Shown piece after piece: positions 57,044 through 64,000 of a stretch of DNA of 64,000 bases. This DNA is from Legionella cincinnatiensis (GTDB taxonomy: Bacteria > Pseudomonadota > Gammaproteobacteria > Legionellales > Legionellaceae): NCBI RefSeq assembly GCF_900452415.1, contig NZ_UGNX01000001.1, positions 1,984,001 through 2,048,000 on the forward strand. The letters are read 5' to 3'. Numbering within the stretch: the first letter of the stretch is position 1; each line of letters begins with the position of its first letter. The notes under the pieces are model-generated. The model saw only the letters and a program-made list of their open reading frames with translations. It ran no database searches and was not told the DNA's origin. A program made the position numbers and the translations under genes.

Positions 57044-57928
57044 ATGCAGATTGACTTTCTTAATCGAGAAGAATTACAAGAATTTATTTTTCAATTTGAA
57101 CAAGCACTTTATAATCATCAACAATGGTATAACTCAATTATCCGTTCTCTTGTTTGTAGATTACCGTCAGATCAGCATGATGTAAGTGTTAATGCCCATA
57201 AAGAGTGTCGTTTTGGGCAATGGTATTATGGGCCAAATTCTCATAAACTCAAACAACATGCCGCATTTATTGCACTAGGAGAAGAACATCACTACATGCA
57301 TAAAGCAGCTACAACCTTATTAGTTGCAATAGATAATGACAATAAAATATCGCCACATGATTATGATATTTTTTCAAACAGTATCGAAAAATTGCATTTA
57401 GAAATATCTGCTCTGCAGCGAGAATTGAATGAATTGCTTTATAGTCGTGATTCACTTACGGGTACCATCAATCGCAACAATATGCTACCTATTTTACGAG
57501 AGCAACAAGAACTCGTTAAGCGACAAGTGCAGTTATGCTGTATAGCAATGCTGGATTTGGATAAATTTAAAAATCTTAATGATCAACATGGCCATCTGGC
57601 TGGTGATTGTGTATTAGCCACTGTATCACGGTTCATTATTGAAAACATGCGTCCCTATGATAAAGTTTTTCGTGTGGGTGGTGATGAGTTTTTACTGTGT
57701 CTTCAAAATACGAGTACAGTTCTTGCCTTAGAAATTCTCGAGCGTATTCGTAGCGGAATTGCTAAAATGGCAATTCATATTAATAATAATGAGTCTGTCC
57801 ATACCACAGTATCTATGGGTCTTACATCACTTAAAGCAAATATTTCGATTGAGCAAGCTATTGAGCAAGCAGATCAAGCCCTTTATAAAGCAAAAAATGA
57901 GGGAAGAAATTGCATACGAATTATTTAA
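57044..57928 (+). CDS. Diguanylate cyclase with CZB zinc-binding sensor (DgcZ-like)
   Basis: Makes cyclic di-GMP from two GTP. About 294 residues from ATG 57044, with a GGGGG stretch 10 bases upstream. N-terminal CZB domain about 10-125 with zinc ligands H25, C55 (in HKECRFGQWYYG), H82 and H86 (EHHYMH), as in E. coli DgcZ, where zinc inhibits the enzyme. GGDEF domain about 133-294: DSLTGTINR, DLDKFKNLND, active site VGGDEF (211-216) and a product-inhibition site RPYD (203-206) just upstream. So both zinc and c-di-GMP feedback are predicted. A paired hairpin terminator follows. No operon partner. Confidence 0.94.
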   Translation: MQIDFLNREELQEFIFQFEQALYNHQQWYNSIIRSLVCRLPSDQHDVSVNAHKECRFGQWYYGPNSHKLKQHAAFIALGEEHHYMHKAATTLLVAIDNDNKISPHDYDIFSNSIEKLHLEISALQRELNELLYSRDSLTGTINRNNMLPILREQQELVKRQVQLCCIAMLDLDKFKNLNDQHGHLAGDCVLATVSRFIIENMRPYDKVFRVGGDEFLLCLQNTSTVLALEILERIRSGIAKMAIHINNNESVHTTVSMGLTSLKANISIEQAIEQADQALYKAKNEGRNCIRII

Positions 57929-57963
57929 TAATTCGTCCATCCCCGTTATTATCTATTTTTAAA

Positions 57964-57991
57964 CTGCTCACGTGTTGTTGGATGTGAGCAG
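57964..57991 (-). terminator. Terminator hairpin, minus direction, sharing an arm
   Basis: CTGCTCAC (57964-57971) pairs with GTGAGCAG (57984-57991). Read on minus it is followed by TTTAAAAATAG, suited to end the ankyrin gene. Confidence 0.65.
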
Positions 57992-58019
57992 GAACTCTTA
58001 TCGCGTAGTTGCTGCTCAC
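57984..58019 (+). terminator. Terminator hairpin, plus direction, sharing an arm
   Basis: GTGAGCAG (57984-57991) also pairs with a second CTGCTCAC (58012-58019). Read on plus it is followed by a T-rich run (TTCATAATTTATTTTATC), suited to end the diguanylate cyclase gene. Confidence 0.6.
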
Positions 58020-58049
58020 TTCATAATTTATTTTATCTTGAATGGGTAC

Positions 58050-59081
58050 TCAAGCAAAATTTGGAATAATCTTTTGGACAGCAGATTTAGCTAATAAATA
58101 TCGGATGTTTAAAATGCATTGTTTACGTTCTTGCACGGTAGGTACTGTAGCCCTTTTTGCTTGTTTAGAAAGATAGTCATATTGTTTAAAGACCTGGAAA
58201 GAACTATCGGATGTTCCAGAAAGCTCACCTATAATCTCTTGCATTTCTTCATCACTCAGATGAAGCATATCCACTGGTTTTCTTCCTTTATAATCCAGTG
58301 CATCACAATCAGCGCCACGCTTTAGTAATGCCTTAATCAATTCGAAACAATCGCCTCTTAAGCAAGCTATATGCAATGGAGTCATGCCGTTTCTTAAATG
58401 AATGCAATTGACTTCAAGCGCTTTTTTGGCAAGTAACGCTTCAATAATTGGTTTTTGAGCTAAGGAGTGCTTTTTAGAGTCCACGTGATTCCATCCTTTA
58501 CACAAGGCAAGCAAAATGGGGGTATAACCAAACTCCATACTGTAATCGTTAATATAATCACCCTCTTCTATATAGTGGAGTGCGGCATTAGTTCGTGAGT
58601 TTGCTATATGATATAAAAGCTCGGTTTGCGAACTCATAAGACCTTCATCCACGTTGCCGAGTTTAAAACAACGCCTGGGTATCATTAAGGAAGAAGTACG
58701 CATCAATGGTGGATGTATGAGTACACGTTCATTATAAATCTCACATTCTGGTTGAGTGCTATCCCCAATCCCGTGGAGTCTTATTTTCTTGAAATTTGCA
58801 TCATAAGTTGTATGGACAATATTTACCTTTTTATTTTGGAGTAAGTTACTAAAATATAAATAATGCTGATAGTCTCTTTTAAGCGCTTGATGGAACTTCT
58901 TCAAAGTAGATTTTGGTATTGAATATTCATTAATCTGTTGCATATAAGGAATTACTTTTTTTATGCGGACAGTAAACTCCTCTTCGCTAAGTGTTTTAGA
59001 AAATACTTCTAACAATTCAACAGAATGGTGGTCTATTCTCTCGCGGTATCTAGTCTGAAGTAACTCGCTCTTAATTTCCAT
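58050..59081 (-). CDS. Ankyrin-repeat protein (effector candidate)
   Basis: About 343 residues from ATG 59081 (AGGGTGA upstream; a TTG at 59102 is unlikely). N-terminal about 130 residues are helical and unassigned. Ankyrin-type repeats are in the middle: one beginning SRTNAALHYIEEGDYIND with GYTPILLALCKGWN, and two classic repeats NGMTPLHIACLRGDCFELIK and LLKRGADCDALDYKGRKPVD. A short helical end follows. Ankyrin proteins of this size are a hallmark of Legionella effectors (Ank/Leg proteins) that bind host partners. There is no enzyme motif, so binding is the probable function; the partner is unknown. Confidence 0.82.
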   Translation of the reverse strand: MEIKSELLQTRYRERIDHHSVELLEVFSKTLSEEEFTVRIKKVIPYMQQINEYSIPKSTLKKFHQALKRDYQHYLYFSNLLQNKKVNIVHTTYDANFKKIRLHGIGDSTQPECEIYNERVLIHPPLMRTSSLMIPRRCFKLGNVDEGLMSSQTELLYHIANSRTNAALHYIEEGDYINDYSMEFGYTPILLALCKGWNHVDSKKHSLAQKPIIEALLAKKALEVNCIHLRNGMTPLHIACLRGDCFELIKALLKRGADCDALDYKGRKPVDMLHLSDEEMQEIIGELSGTSDSSFQVFKQYDYLSKQAKRATVPTVQERKQCILNIRYLLAKSAVQKIIPNFA

Positions 59082-59549
59082 TTGATTCACCCTAGTAAAC
59101 AATTAGTCTAATTTCAAAAATTTTTCGAACTCTTTTGTGACTCATATTATGCTCATTATGTTCATCAATTATCCAATTCATTATTTTTATATATCATATT
59201 AAACATTCAAATATTTAATTTATTTCAAAAAGTTACAGGATTATTTCGTATCTCATAAATTACTCAAAGTAAAAATACTCTGTACAATTCATCAAAAACT
59301 TATGAGGCATTTTCAAGTTCTTAATTAAAATTTTATCGAATGAAGCTTAAGGAAAGTTGTCTAAAACAAGCGGATTTTGTATAGGGTATTCTAATTTCGA
59401 ATAGCAAAAAATTTGTCATAGCAAACGACACTTAGTGTAAACTTGACAAAAAATGCGTCCAAAGTATCAGAATAAAAAATTCTAAAAAACCTGGTAACAG
59501 CCCTGCTTCCAGGCTACAAAAAGAAAATCAGATACAATTTATTTCTCAC
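59082..59549. other. A/T-rich intergenic stretch
   Basis: About 468 bases between two minus-strand genes. Contains the terminator of the GTPase gene (59484-59513) and the likely promoter of the ankyrin gene. I see no open frame or other repeat. Confidence 0.45.
59484..59513 (-). terminator. Rho-independent terminator of the Rab-like GTPase gene
   Basis: On the minus strand CCTGG (59509-59513) pairs with CCAGG (59490-59494) around a loop with an extra CAG/CTG pair, followed directly by six T (59484-59489). Confidence 0.7.
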
Positions 59550-60548
59550 CTATAAACGAATTTCACGATTCCAAGAAGATACCTCAGTAGTAAATTCATT
59601 AAGTGCGTTCATTTCTTTTGATGTCTTAAATAAACCAAATGCAGTGATACCGCCCGCTGCTGTACCAATTGTTATGCTTGACGCGGTAATGGCTAACGCA
59701 GCACTGTAACCTCCGATAAGCCCTGTTACCAAAGCCCCAGGCCCCATCCAGCTTCCAAGGAAAAAACTTATGCTAAAGCCAATAAACGCAGCAATAAGAG
59801 TTACCACTGCAGCAACAGCAACCGAAGCTACTGCTTTAAGCACATTAGGATGGTTTTCTTCCAAAATAGTTTTACAATTACTTGTAAAATCCTCAATCGC
59901 ATCACCCTTGGTTTGTGAAACAACACCAAGTTCTTCTTCTCTAGCTAATATTACTTTTGCTAATTTTTCTAATTCAACTTTTATTAATTGCTCTTTATTT
60001 CGTGGTAATTCTTTTAAGCTAACTAATAAATTTTGAACCGATCTATTCCATAAGGATTCATTTAAGCCTTGACAATATTTTGTAATCTCAGCATAAAGTT
60101 CATCTATTCCAATTCGTTCTTTTGCTGAGGTAATCATACAATTGCTGAACAATTCATTTGGGGCATTTTTTTTAAATGCTTCAATATCCGCATCAAGAGA
60201 ATCTGCTTTTGTCCCCACTAAAATAATAGGGGCATATGGGCAAAGATCACGAAACAATTGCACTTCTTCGTTGATTTGATTTTTATCATTTTCCTTAGTT
60301 AAATCAATACAAAACACGCCAACAATTGCCCCCATATAGTATGATTGATGTAATTTTTTATAAACTTTACTACCCGAGATATCCCAAAAATGGAGATCGT
60401 TGTTCCCATCAATTTTTCGACTTAAAAACTCAATACCTACTGTTGAGGAAGCGTTTTCTTCATAATTTTCTTTTAAGGCAATCCGATGGCTTAGTTGTGT
60501 TTTACCACTACCTTGTTTACCAAAAAGCACTATTTTAAATTTTGCCAT
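59550..60548 (-). CDS. Rab/Ras-like small GTPase with C-terminal membrane segments
   Basis: About 332 residues from ATG 60548 (GAGG 7 bases upstream). The first 160 residues are a eukaryote-like small GTPase: P-loop GKQGSGKT (10-17), switch I threonine about T36 in STVGIEF (as in Rab), switch II WDISGSK (55-61), G4 TKAD (113-116) in place of NKxD, G5 SAK (141-143). Switch II has Ser60 where Rabs carry the catalytic Gln, so intrinsic GTP hydrolysis should be slow. Residues about 165-230 are helical; about 235-305 contain glycine-rich hydrophobic helices that could insert in a membrane, replacing the lipid tail of host Rabs. No signal peptide. Likely a Dot/Icm effector of horizontal origin. Confidence 0.83.
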   Translation of the reverse strand: MAKFKIVLFGKQGSGKTQLSHRIALKENYEENASSTVGIEFLSRKIDGNNDLHFWDISGSKVYKKLHQSYYMGAIVGVFCIDLTKENDKNQINEEVQLFRDLCPYAPIILVGTKADSLDADIEAFKKNAPNELFSNCMITSAKERIGIDELYAEITKYCQGLNESLWNRSVQNLLVSLKELPRNKEQLIKVELEKLAKVILAREEELGVVSQTKGDAIEDFTSNCKTILEENHPNVLKAVASVAVAAVVTLIAAFIGFSISFFLGSWMGPGALVTGLIGGYSAALAITASSITIGTAAGGITAFGLFKTSKEMNALNEFTTEVSSWNREIRL

Positions 60549-60711
60549 AATAATCCTCGCAATTAGGTTGCATTTAGAAATAACCAATGATTAGAACTTA
60601 TAAATTTTATTCTAAATAGGGAAAAACAGCTTATACGTTTCTTCTTTAATTCTCATTTATATCTTAAATGCACAAGGAATAAAATAAGGGTTTAGATATG
60701 AGATAAAATCA

Positions 60712-60736
60712 CTGGGTTTAGCTACACTAGACCCAG
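60712..60736 (-). terminator. Terminator hairpin downstream of frr
   Basis: Arms CTGGGTTTAG (60712-60721) and CTAGACCCAG (60727-60736) pair with one wobble around a 5-base loop; on the minus strand TGATTTTAT follows. It lies about 75 bases after the frr stop and probably ends the rpsB operon. Confidence 0.65.
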
Positions 60737-60809
60737 CTCAAAGATAGGATAAAAAATGTTTTAGAATATAAAAAATACTACAAAGAGAAAAATGGAATAT
60801 AAAAGTCTA

Positions 60810-61367
60810 TTAAACTTCCATCAAGTCTTTTTCTTTTTCAGCTAATAATGCATCGACTTCAAGCACATACTTATCAGTTAATTTTTGAATGGCCTCAACT
60901 GCACGACGTTCGTCATCTTCTGAAATAGACTTATCTTTAACCAAGTCTTTTAATTGATTATTCGCGTCCCGTCTAATATTACGAATAGAAACCTTACCTT
61001 GCTCTCCTTCGTTACGAACCACTTTAATCAATTCTTTTCTGCGTTCTTCTGTCAATGGAGGCATTGGAACACGAATTGCATTACCTGTTGTGGCAGGATT
61101 CAGACCTAAATCAGAAGTTAAAATAGCTTTTTCTATTGCTGAAACCATAGATTTTTCCCATGGAGTCACTAATATAGTTCGCGAATCACTGGCAGAAACA
61201 TTCGCAACTTGATTCAATGGGGTTAAAGTTCCATAGTAATCAACTTGTACGTGGTCAAGCAATCCAACATTCGCCCTTCCCGTTCTAATTTTTGACATAT
61301 CAATCCGCAAAGCTTCAATGGTTTTTTTCATTCGCTTTTCAGAATCTTGCTTAATCTCATTAATCAT
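60810..61367 (-). CDS. frr: Ribosome recycling factor
   Basis: Splits the post-termination ribosome together with EF-G. 185 residues, the standard length. Recognisable: the first helix [36 protein letters not shown], and the second part [33 protein letters not shown]. The ATG overlaps the pyrH end by eight bases. It is the last gene of the rpsB-tsf-pyrH-frr order conserved in bacteria. Nothing unusual is seen. Confidence 0.98.
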   Translation of the reverse strand: MINEIKQDSEKRMKKTIEALRIDMSKIRTGRANVGLLDHVQVDYYGTLTPLNQVANVSASDSRTILVTPWEKSMVSAIEKAILTSDLGLNPATTGNAIRVPMPPLTEERRKELIKVVRNEGEQGKVSIRNIRRDANNQLKDLVKDKSISEDDERRAVEAIQKLTDKYVLEVDALLAEKEKDLMEV

Positions 61368-62100
61368 GATTAGCTCCGACTATAGTTCCTACACGCTCTC
61401 CTAATACAATTCTTTTTAAAGCACTAGGTGCAGTCATATCAAAAACTTGTAAAGGCATGCCTTGATCCTGACAAAGACAAATAGCAGTAGAGTCCATTAC
61501 TTCCAAACCTTGCGTTAATACTTCAATATAAGTCAAATAATCATATCGTTTAGCATTTGGGTTTTTTAAAGGATCTTCTGAATAAACTCCATCCACCTTG
61601 GTTGCTTTTAAAACTACATCAGCACCTATTTCGATAGCTCGTAAACAAGCTGCAGTATCTGTTGTAAAAAAAGGATTTCCAGTACCTGCTGCAAAAATAA
61701 CAACATGACCAGTACGCAAATGAGTGATTGCTTTACGTCTATGATAAGAATCAACTACCCCGAGCATAGGGATAGCAGACATAATTCGTGCAGGCATATC
61801 AATACGCTCTAAAGCGTCTCTCATTGCCAATGCATTCATTACAGTGGCCAACATTCCCATATGGTCCCCAGTAACACGACCCACCCCTGCTTGAAAGAGT
61901 GCCTTACCACGAAACAAGTTACCGCCACCTAATACGAGGCCTACTTCTACGCCCATTTTTATTAATTCTGAAACATCCCTAGCCAATGTATCTAAGACGG
62001 AGGGATCTATACCGAATTGTGACTTGCCCATAAGGGCTTCGCCACTGTACTTCAGTAAAATACGTTTATATTTTAATTTAGAGTGACTTTCATTCATCAT
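61360..62100 (-). CDS. pyrH: Uridylate kinase
   Basis: Phosphorylates UMP to UDP, feeding pyrimidine nucleotide synthesis. 246 residues of the bacterial amino-acid-kinase type: [64 protein letters not shown] and [12 protein letters not shown] are all PyrH hallmarks. The ATG overlaps the tsf stop (ATGA), and its end overlaps frr, so the three are translationally coupled. GTP activation and UTP inhibition are known for the family. Confidence 0.98.
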   Translation of the reverse strand: MMNESHSKLKYKRILLKYSGEALMGKSQFGIDPSVLDTLARDVSELIKMGVEVGLVLGGGNLFRGKALFQAGVGRVTGDHMGMLATVMNALAMRDALERIDMPARIMSAIPMLGVVDSYHRRKAITHLRTGHVVIFAAGTGNPFFTTDTAACLRAIEIGADVVLKATKVDGVYSEDPLKNPNAKRYDYLTYIEVLTQGLEVMDSTAICLCQDQGMPLQVFDMTAPSALKRIVLGERVGTIVGANHD

Positions 62101-62975
62101 GTGCGAACCTGAGCCATCACTTCTTCAACAAAGTTATCTTCTTTTTTCTCTATACCTTCACCAACTTCATAGCGAACAAAAGAAAGAACTTCTGTACCTT
62201 TTTCTTTTAACAGTTGTCCCACTTTAATATCAGGATTTTTAACATAAGGTTGACCTAATAAGCTTACTTCATCAATAAATTTATTGATACGCCCTTCAAT
62301 CATTTTGTCGATAATATCTTGAGGTTTTCCGCTTTCTTTTGCTTGAGCTGTAAAAATCTCGCGCTCATTTTCAATCGCTTCAGCAGATACTTGATCTCTG
62401 CTTACTACAATTGGCTTACTTGCTGCAATGTGCATTGCAATGTCTTTAGCAAGCTCTTCATTATTGCTTTTTAGGGCAGCCATGACCCCAATTCGTGAAC
62501 CGTGCAAATAACAACCGATAACACCACTATCACAACTCATACGCTCCAAGCGCCGTAGTTTAATGTTTTCACCGATTTTTGCTACTAATTCTTGGCGTGC
62601 TTGTTCCACAGAAGCACCGGCAGTAAAGGGAAGAGCAGATAATTCTTCGATAGTACTCGCTGAACTATTTAGTGCTACTTCTGCAACCGTATTAGCAAAG
62701 TTAGTAAAGTTCTCATCACGAGCAACAAAATCAGTCTCGCTATTAATTTCTAACATTACTGCAGTACGCCCATCAGCAGAACGAGCAATAATCACAACAC
62801 CCTCGGCTGCAACGCGATCTGCTTTTTTATCCGCCTTTGCCTGACCTGCTTTACGCATTTCAGTAATTGCTGCTTCAATATCACCATTGGTTGCTATTAG
62901 AAATTTTTTGCATTCCATCATGCCTGCACCAGTACGCGCACGTAATTCCATGACTAAACTTGCACTAATTGACAT
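62097..62975 (-). CDS. tsf: Elongation factor Ts
   Basis: Nucleotide exchange factor for EF-Tu. 292 residues from ATG 62975, with GGAG 7 bases upstream; the upstream extension to 63011 is not conserved. Signatures: the N-terminal [33 protein letters not shown] and [12 protein letters not shown], and the core [14 protein letters not shown]. It sits 73 bases after rpsB and overlaps pyrH by four bases. Standard arrangement and length. Confidence 0.98.
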   Translation of the reverse strand: MSISASLVMELRARTGAGMMECKKFLIATNGDIEAAITEMRKAGQAKADKKADRVAAEGVVIIARSADGRTAVMLEINSETDFVARDENFTNFANTVAEVALNSSASTIEELSALPFTAGASVEQARQELVAKIGENIKLRRLERMSCDSGVIGCYLHGSRIGVMAALKSNNEELAKDIAMHIAASKPIVVSRDQVSAEAIENEREIFTAQAKESGKPQDIIDKMIEGRINKFIDEVSLLGQPYVKNPDIKVGQLLKEKGTEVLSFVRYEVGEGIEKKEDNFVEEVMAQVRT

Positions 62976-63048
62976 TTCATTTCTCCGTATAGCAAAAAGG
63001 GGGCGAATCAAGGGTTCATACCCCTAGCCCCCTATATTTTAAATTTAA

Positions 63049-63810
63049 TTATTCGCCCGCTTTTTTTGCATCACTTGCTTGTTCAACTACTTCAACAAAT
63101 TCAGTATCTGATGAACCTACACCCACGGTGTTGCTGCCTTTAGCATCTAAAATCGCATCTGCAACACAACGAACATATATGTCTACAGCTCGCATAGAGT
63201 CATCATTACCAGGAACAATATAATCAATGTTCTTAGGGCTATTATTAGTATCAACAATACCAATAACAGGAATTCTTAACCGATGAGCTTCCTCAACAGC
63301 AATATGTTCGAATCCAACATCAACAACAAAAAGAGCATCAGGCAAGCCACCCATGTTCTCAATACCGCCTAAACCACGCTCCAACTTTTCCAGTTCACGT
63401 GTCAGCATTAATGCTTCTTTTTTAATCATATCATTGAACAATCCTTTTTCTTTCATTTCTTTTAGCTCTTTTAAACGAAAGATGGACTGACGCACCGTTT
63501 TATAGTTAGTTAACATACCACCTAACCAACGATGATCGACATAAGGCATACCACAACGTTTCGCATGTTCACGAATACTTTCTTGGGCTGCTCTTTTTGT
63601 ACCTACAAAAAGAATTTTTGCTTTATTAGATGCTAATCGTCCAACATAGTTCACTACGTCGTTGAGCATCACCATGGTTTTTTCAAGATTGATAATATGT
63701 ATCTTGTTTCGAGAACCAAAAATATACTCACCCATTTCAGGATTCCAAAACCGAGTTCTGTGTCCAAAATGAGCTCCTGCCTCAAGCAATTCACGCATGC
63801 TTATATTCAT
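63049..63810 (-). CDS. rpsB: 30S ribosomal protein S2
   Basis: Structural protein of the small ribosomal subunit. 253 residues: [50 protein letters not shown], and [19 protein letters not shown] are S2 signatures. ATG 63810 has GGAG 8 bases upstream; M5 could serve too. First gene of the rpsB-tsf-pyrH-frr operon, with a promoter visible about 100 bases upstream. In E. coli S2 represses its own mRNA through the leader; the leader here is long enough (about 90 bases) for such control. A small acidic tail after the conserved part is normal. Confidence 0.98.
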   Translation of the reverse strand: MNISMRELLEAGAHFGHRTRFWNPEMGEYIFGSRNKIHIINLEKTMVMLNDVVNYVGRLASNKAKILFVGTKRAAQESIREHAKRCGMPYVDHRWLGGMLTNYKTVRQSIFRLKELKEMKEKGLFNDMIKKEALMLTRELEKLERGLGGIENMGGLPDALFVVDVGFEHIAVEEAHRLRIPVIGIVDTNNSPKNIDYIVPGNDDSMRAVDIYVRCVADAILDAKGSNTVGVGSSDTEFVEVVEQASDAKKAGE

Positions 63811-63909
63811 AATTTATCTCCAGGGTTATTCGTCCACGCCTCCCATACGAAACCCAACAAAGGGACCCTATCATATGTGACGAAACGTGTGTGTATTTAA
63901 AGCGCGATA

Positions 63910-63938
63910 TTTATAACATATCAAAGGAGATTCATCAA
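63910..63938 (-). promoter_or_regulatory. Sigma-70-type promoter of the rpsB operon
   Basis: On the minus strand TTGATG (63933-63938, -35, four of six consensus bases) and TATAAA (63910-63915, -10, five of six) are separated by exactly 17 bases. The predicted leader of about 90 bases up to rpsB includes GTATGGGAGGCGTGGACG just before the ribosome site, possibly the S2 control element. Confidence 0.7.
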
Positions 63939-64000
63939 TTAAATTTACTTAAAAATCATTTTTTTTAGATTGTGCTAAGCTTTGATTAAGAGCCATTGAT

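Noticed and set aside
62563-62844. 93-codon plus-strand frame opposite tsf
   Set aside because: Shadow of the highly conserved EF-Ts gene.

Overview
This window looks like chromosomal DNA of a Legionella species other than a standard L. pneumophila reference. The reasons are the low-GC gammaproteobacterial gene style, an omptin protease, a ProQ/FinO RNA chaperone, a DotI/IcmL-like protein, and many proteins that look like Dot/Icm effectors scattered singly among housekeeping genes. These include a eukaryote-like kinase, a Rab-like GTPase, an ankyrin protein, a CX5R phosphatase, coiled-coil proteins and a SpvC/OspF-like lyase candidate. Species and effector status are inferences from sequence reading alone.

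Layout: 1-3.6 kb has the tail of an NAD formate dehydrogenase, a membrane-bound class III adenylate cyclase and a Spy/CpxP-like periplasmic protein. 3.6-13.4 kb has an amidase, an effector candidate with SpvC-type active-site residues, an ACE-like M2 peptidase lipoprotein, a phasin, a kinase and two hypotheticals. 13.4-19.9 kb is accessory: a palindromic repeat element, an SDR, an MFS pump, a four-repeat small protein, a small peptide gene and a 711-residue macrodomain-like protein. 20.1-26.5 kb is a minus-strand housekeeping cluster (fmdB-like, DUF502, aspS, MscK-like channel, mutH). 26.7-32.2 kb has an acyltransferase, a PAS-receiver protein, a DUF6969-like protein next to a peptide with a CxG-repeat tail, an SDR and a small membrane protein. 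32.2-41 kb is central metabolism and transport: acnA, an APC permease, an alpha/beta hydrolase and putA. 41-48.5 kb has an L,D-transpeptidase, a ProQ/FinO protein, an IcmL-like protein, ubiG with an unusual uracil-DNA-glycosylase-like gene, a CX5R phosphatase candidate and a coiled-coil protein. 48.7-54.6 kb is an arginine succinyltransferase operon (M20 hydrolase, astA, astD, astB, SAM-fold protein). 54.6-60.6 kb holds a possible Cys-His deamidase-like protein, an omptin, a CZB-GGDEF diguanylate cyclase, an ankyrin protein and a Rab-like GTPase. 60.8-63.9 kb is the rpsB-tsf-pyrH-frr operon with a readable promoter.

How the genes work together: putA, the ast operon, acnA, the amidase, the peptidase and the permease fit an organism living on amino acids. 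The cyclase, diguanylate cyclase and PAS-receiver protein are signalling inputs. The effector-like proteins cover reactions used to redirect a host cell: phosphate chemistry on proteins and lipids, ADP-ribose chemistry, GTPase mimicry and possibly deamidation. I see no tRNA, rRNA, CRISPR array, transposase, integrase or prophage.
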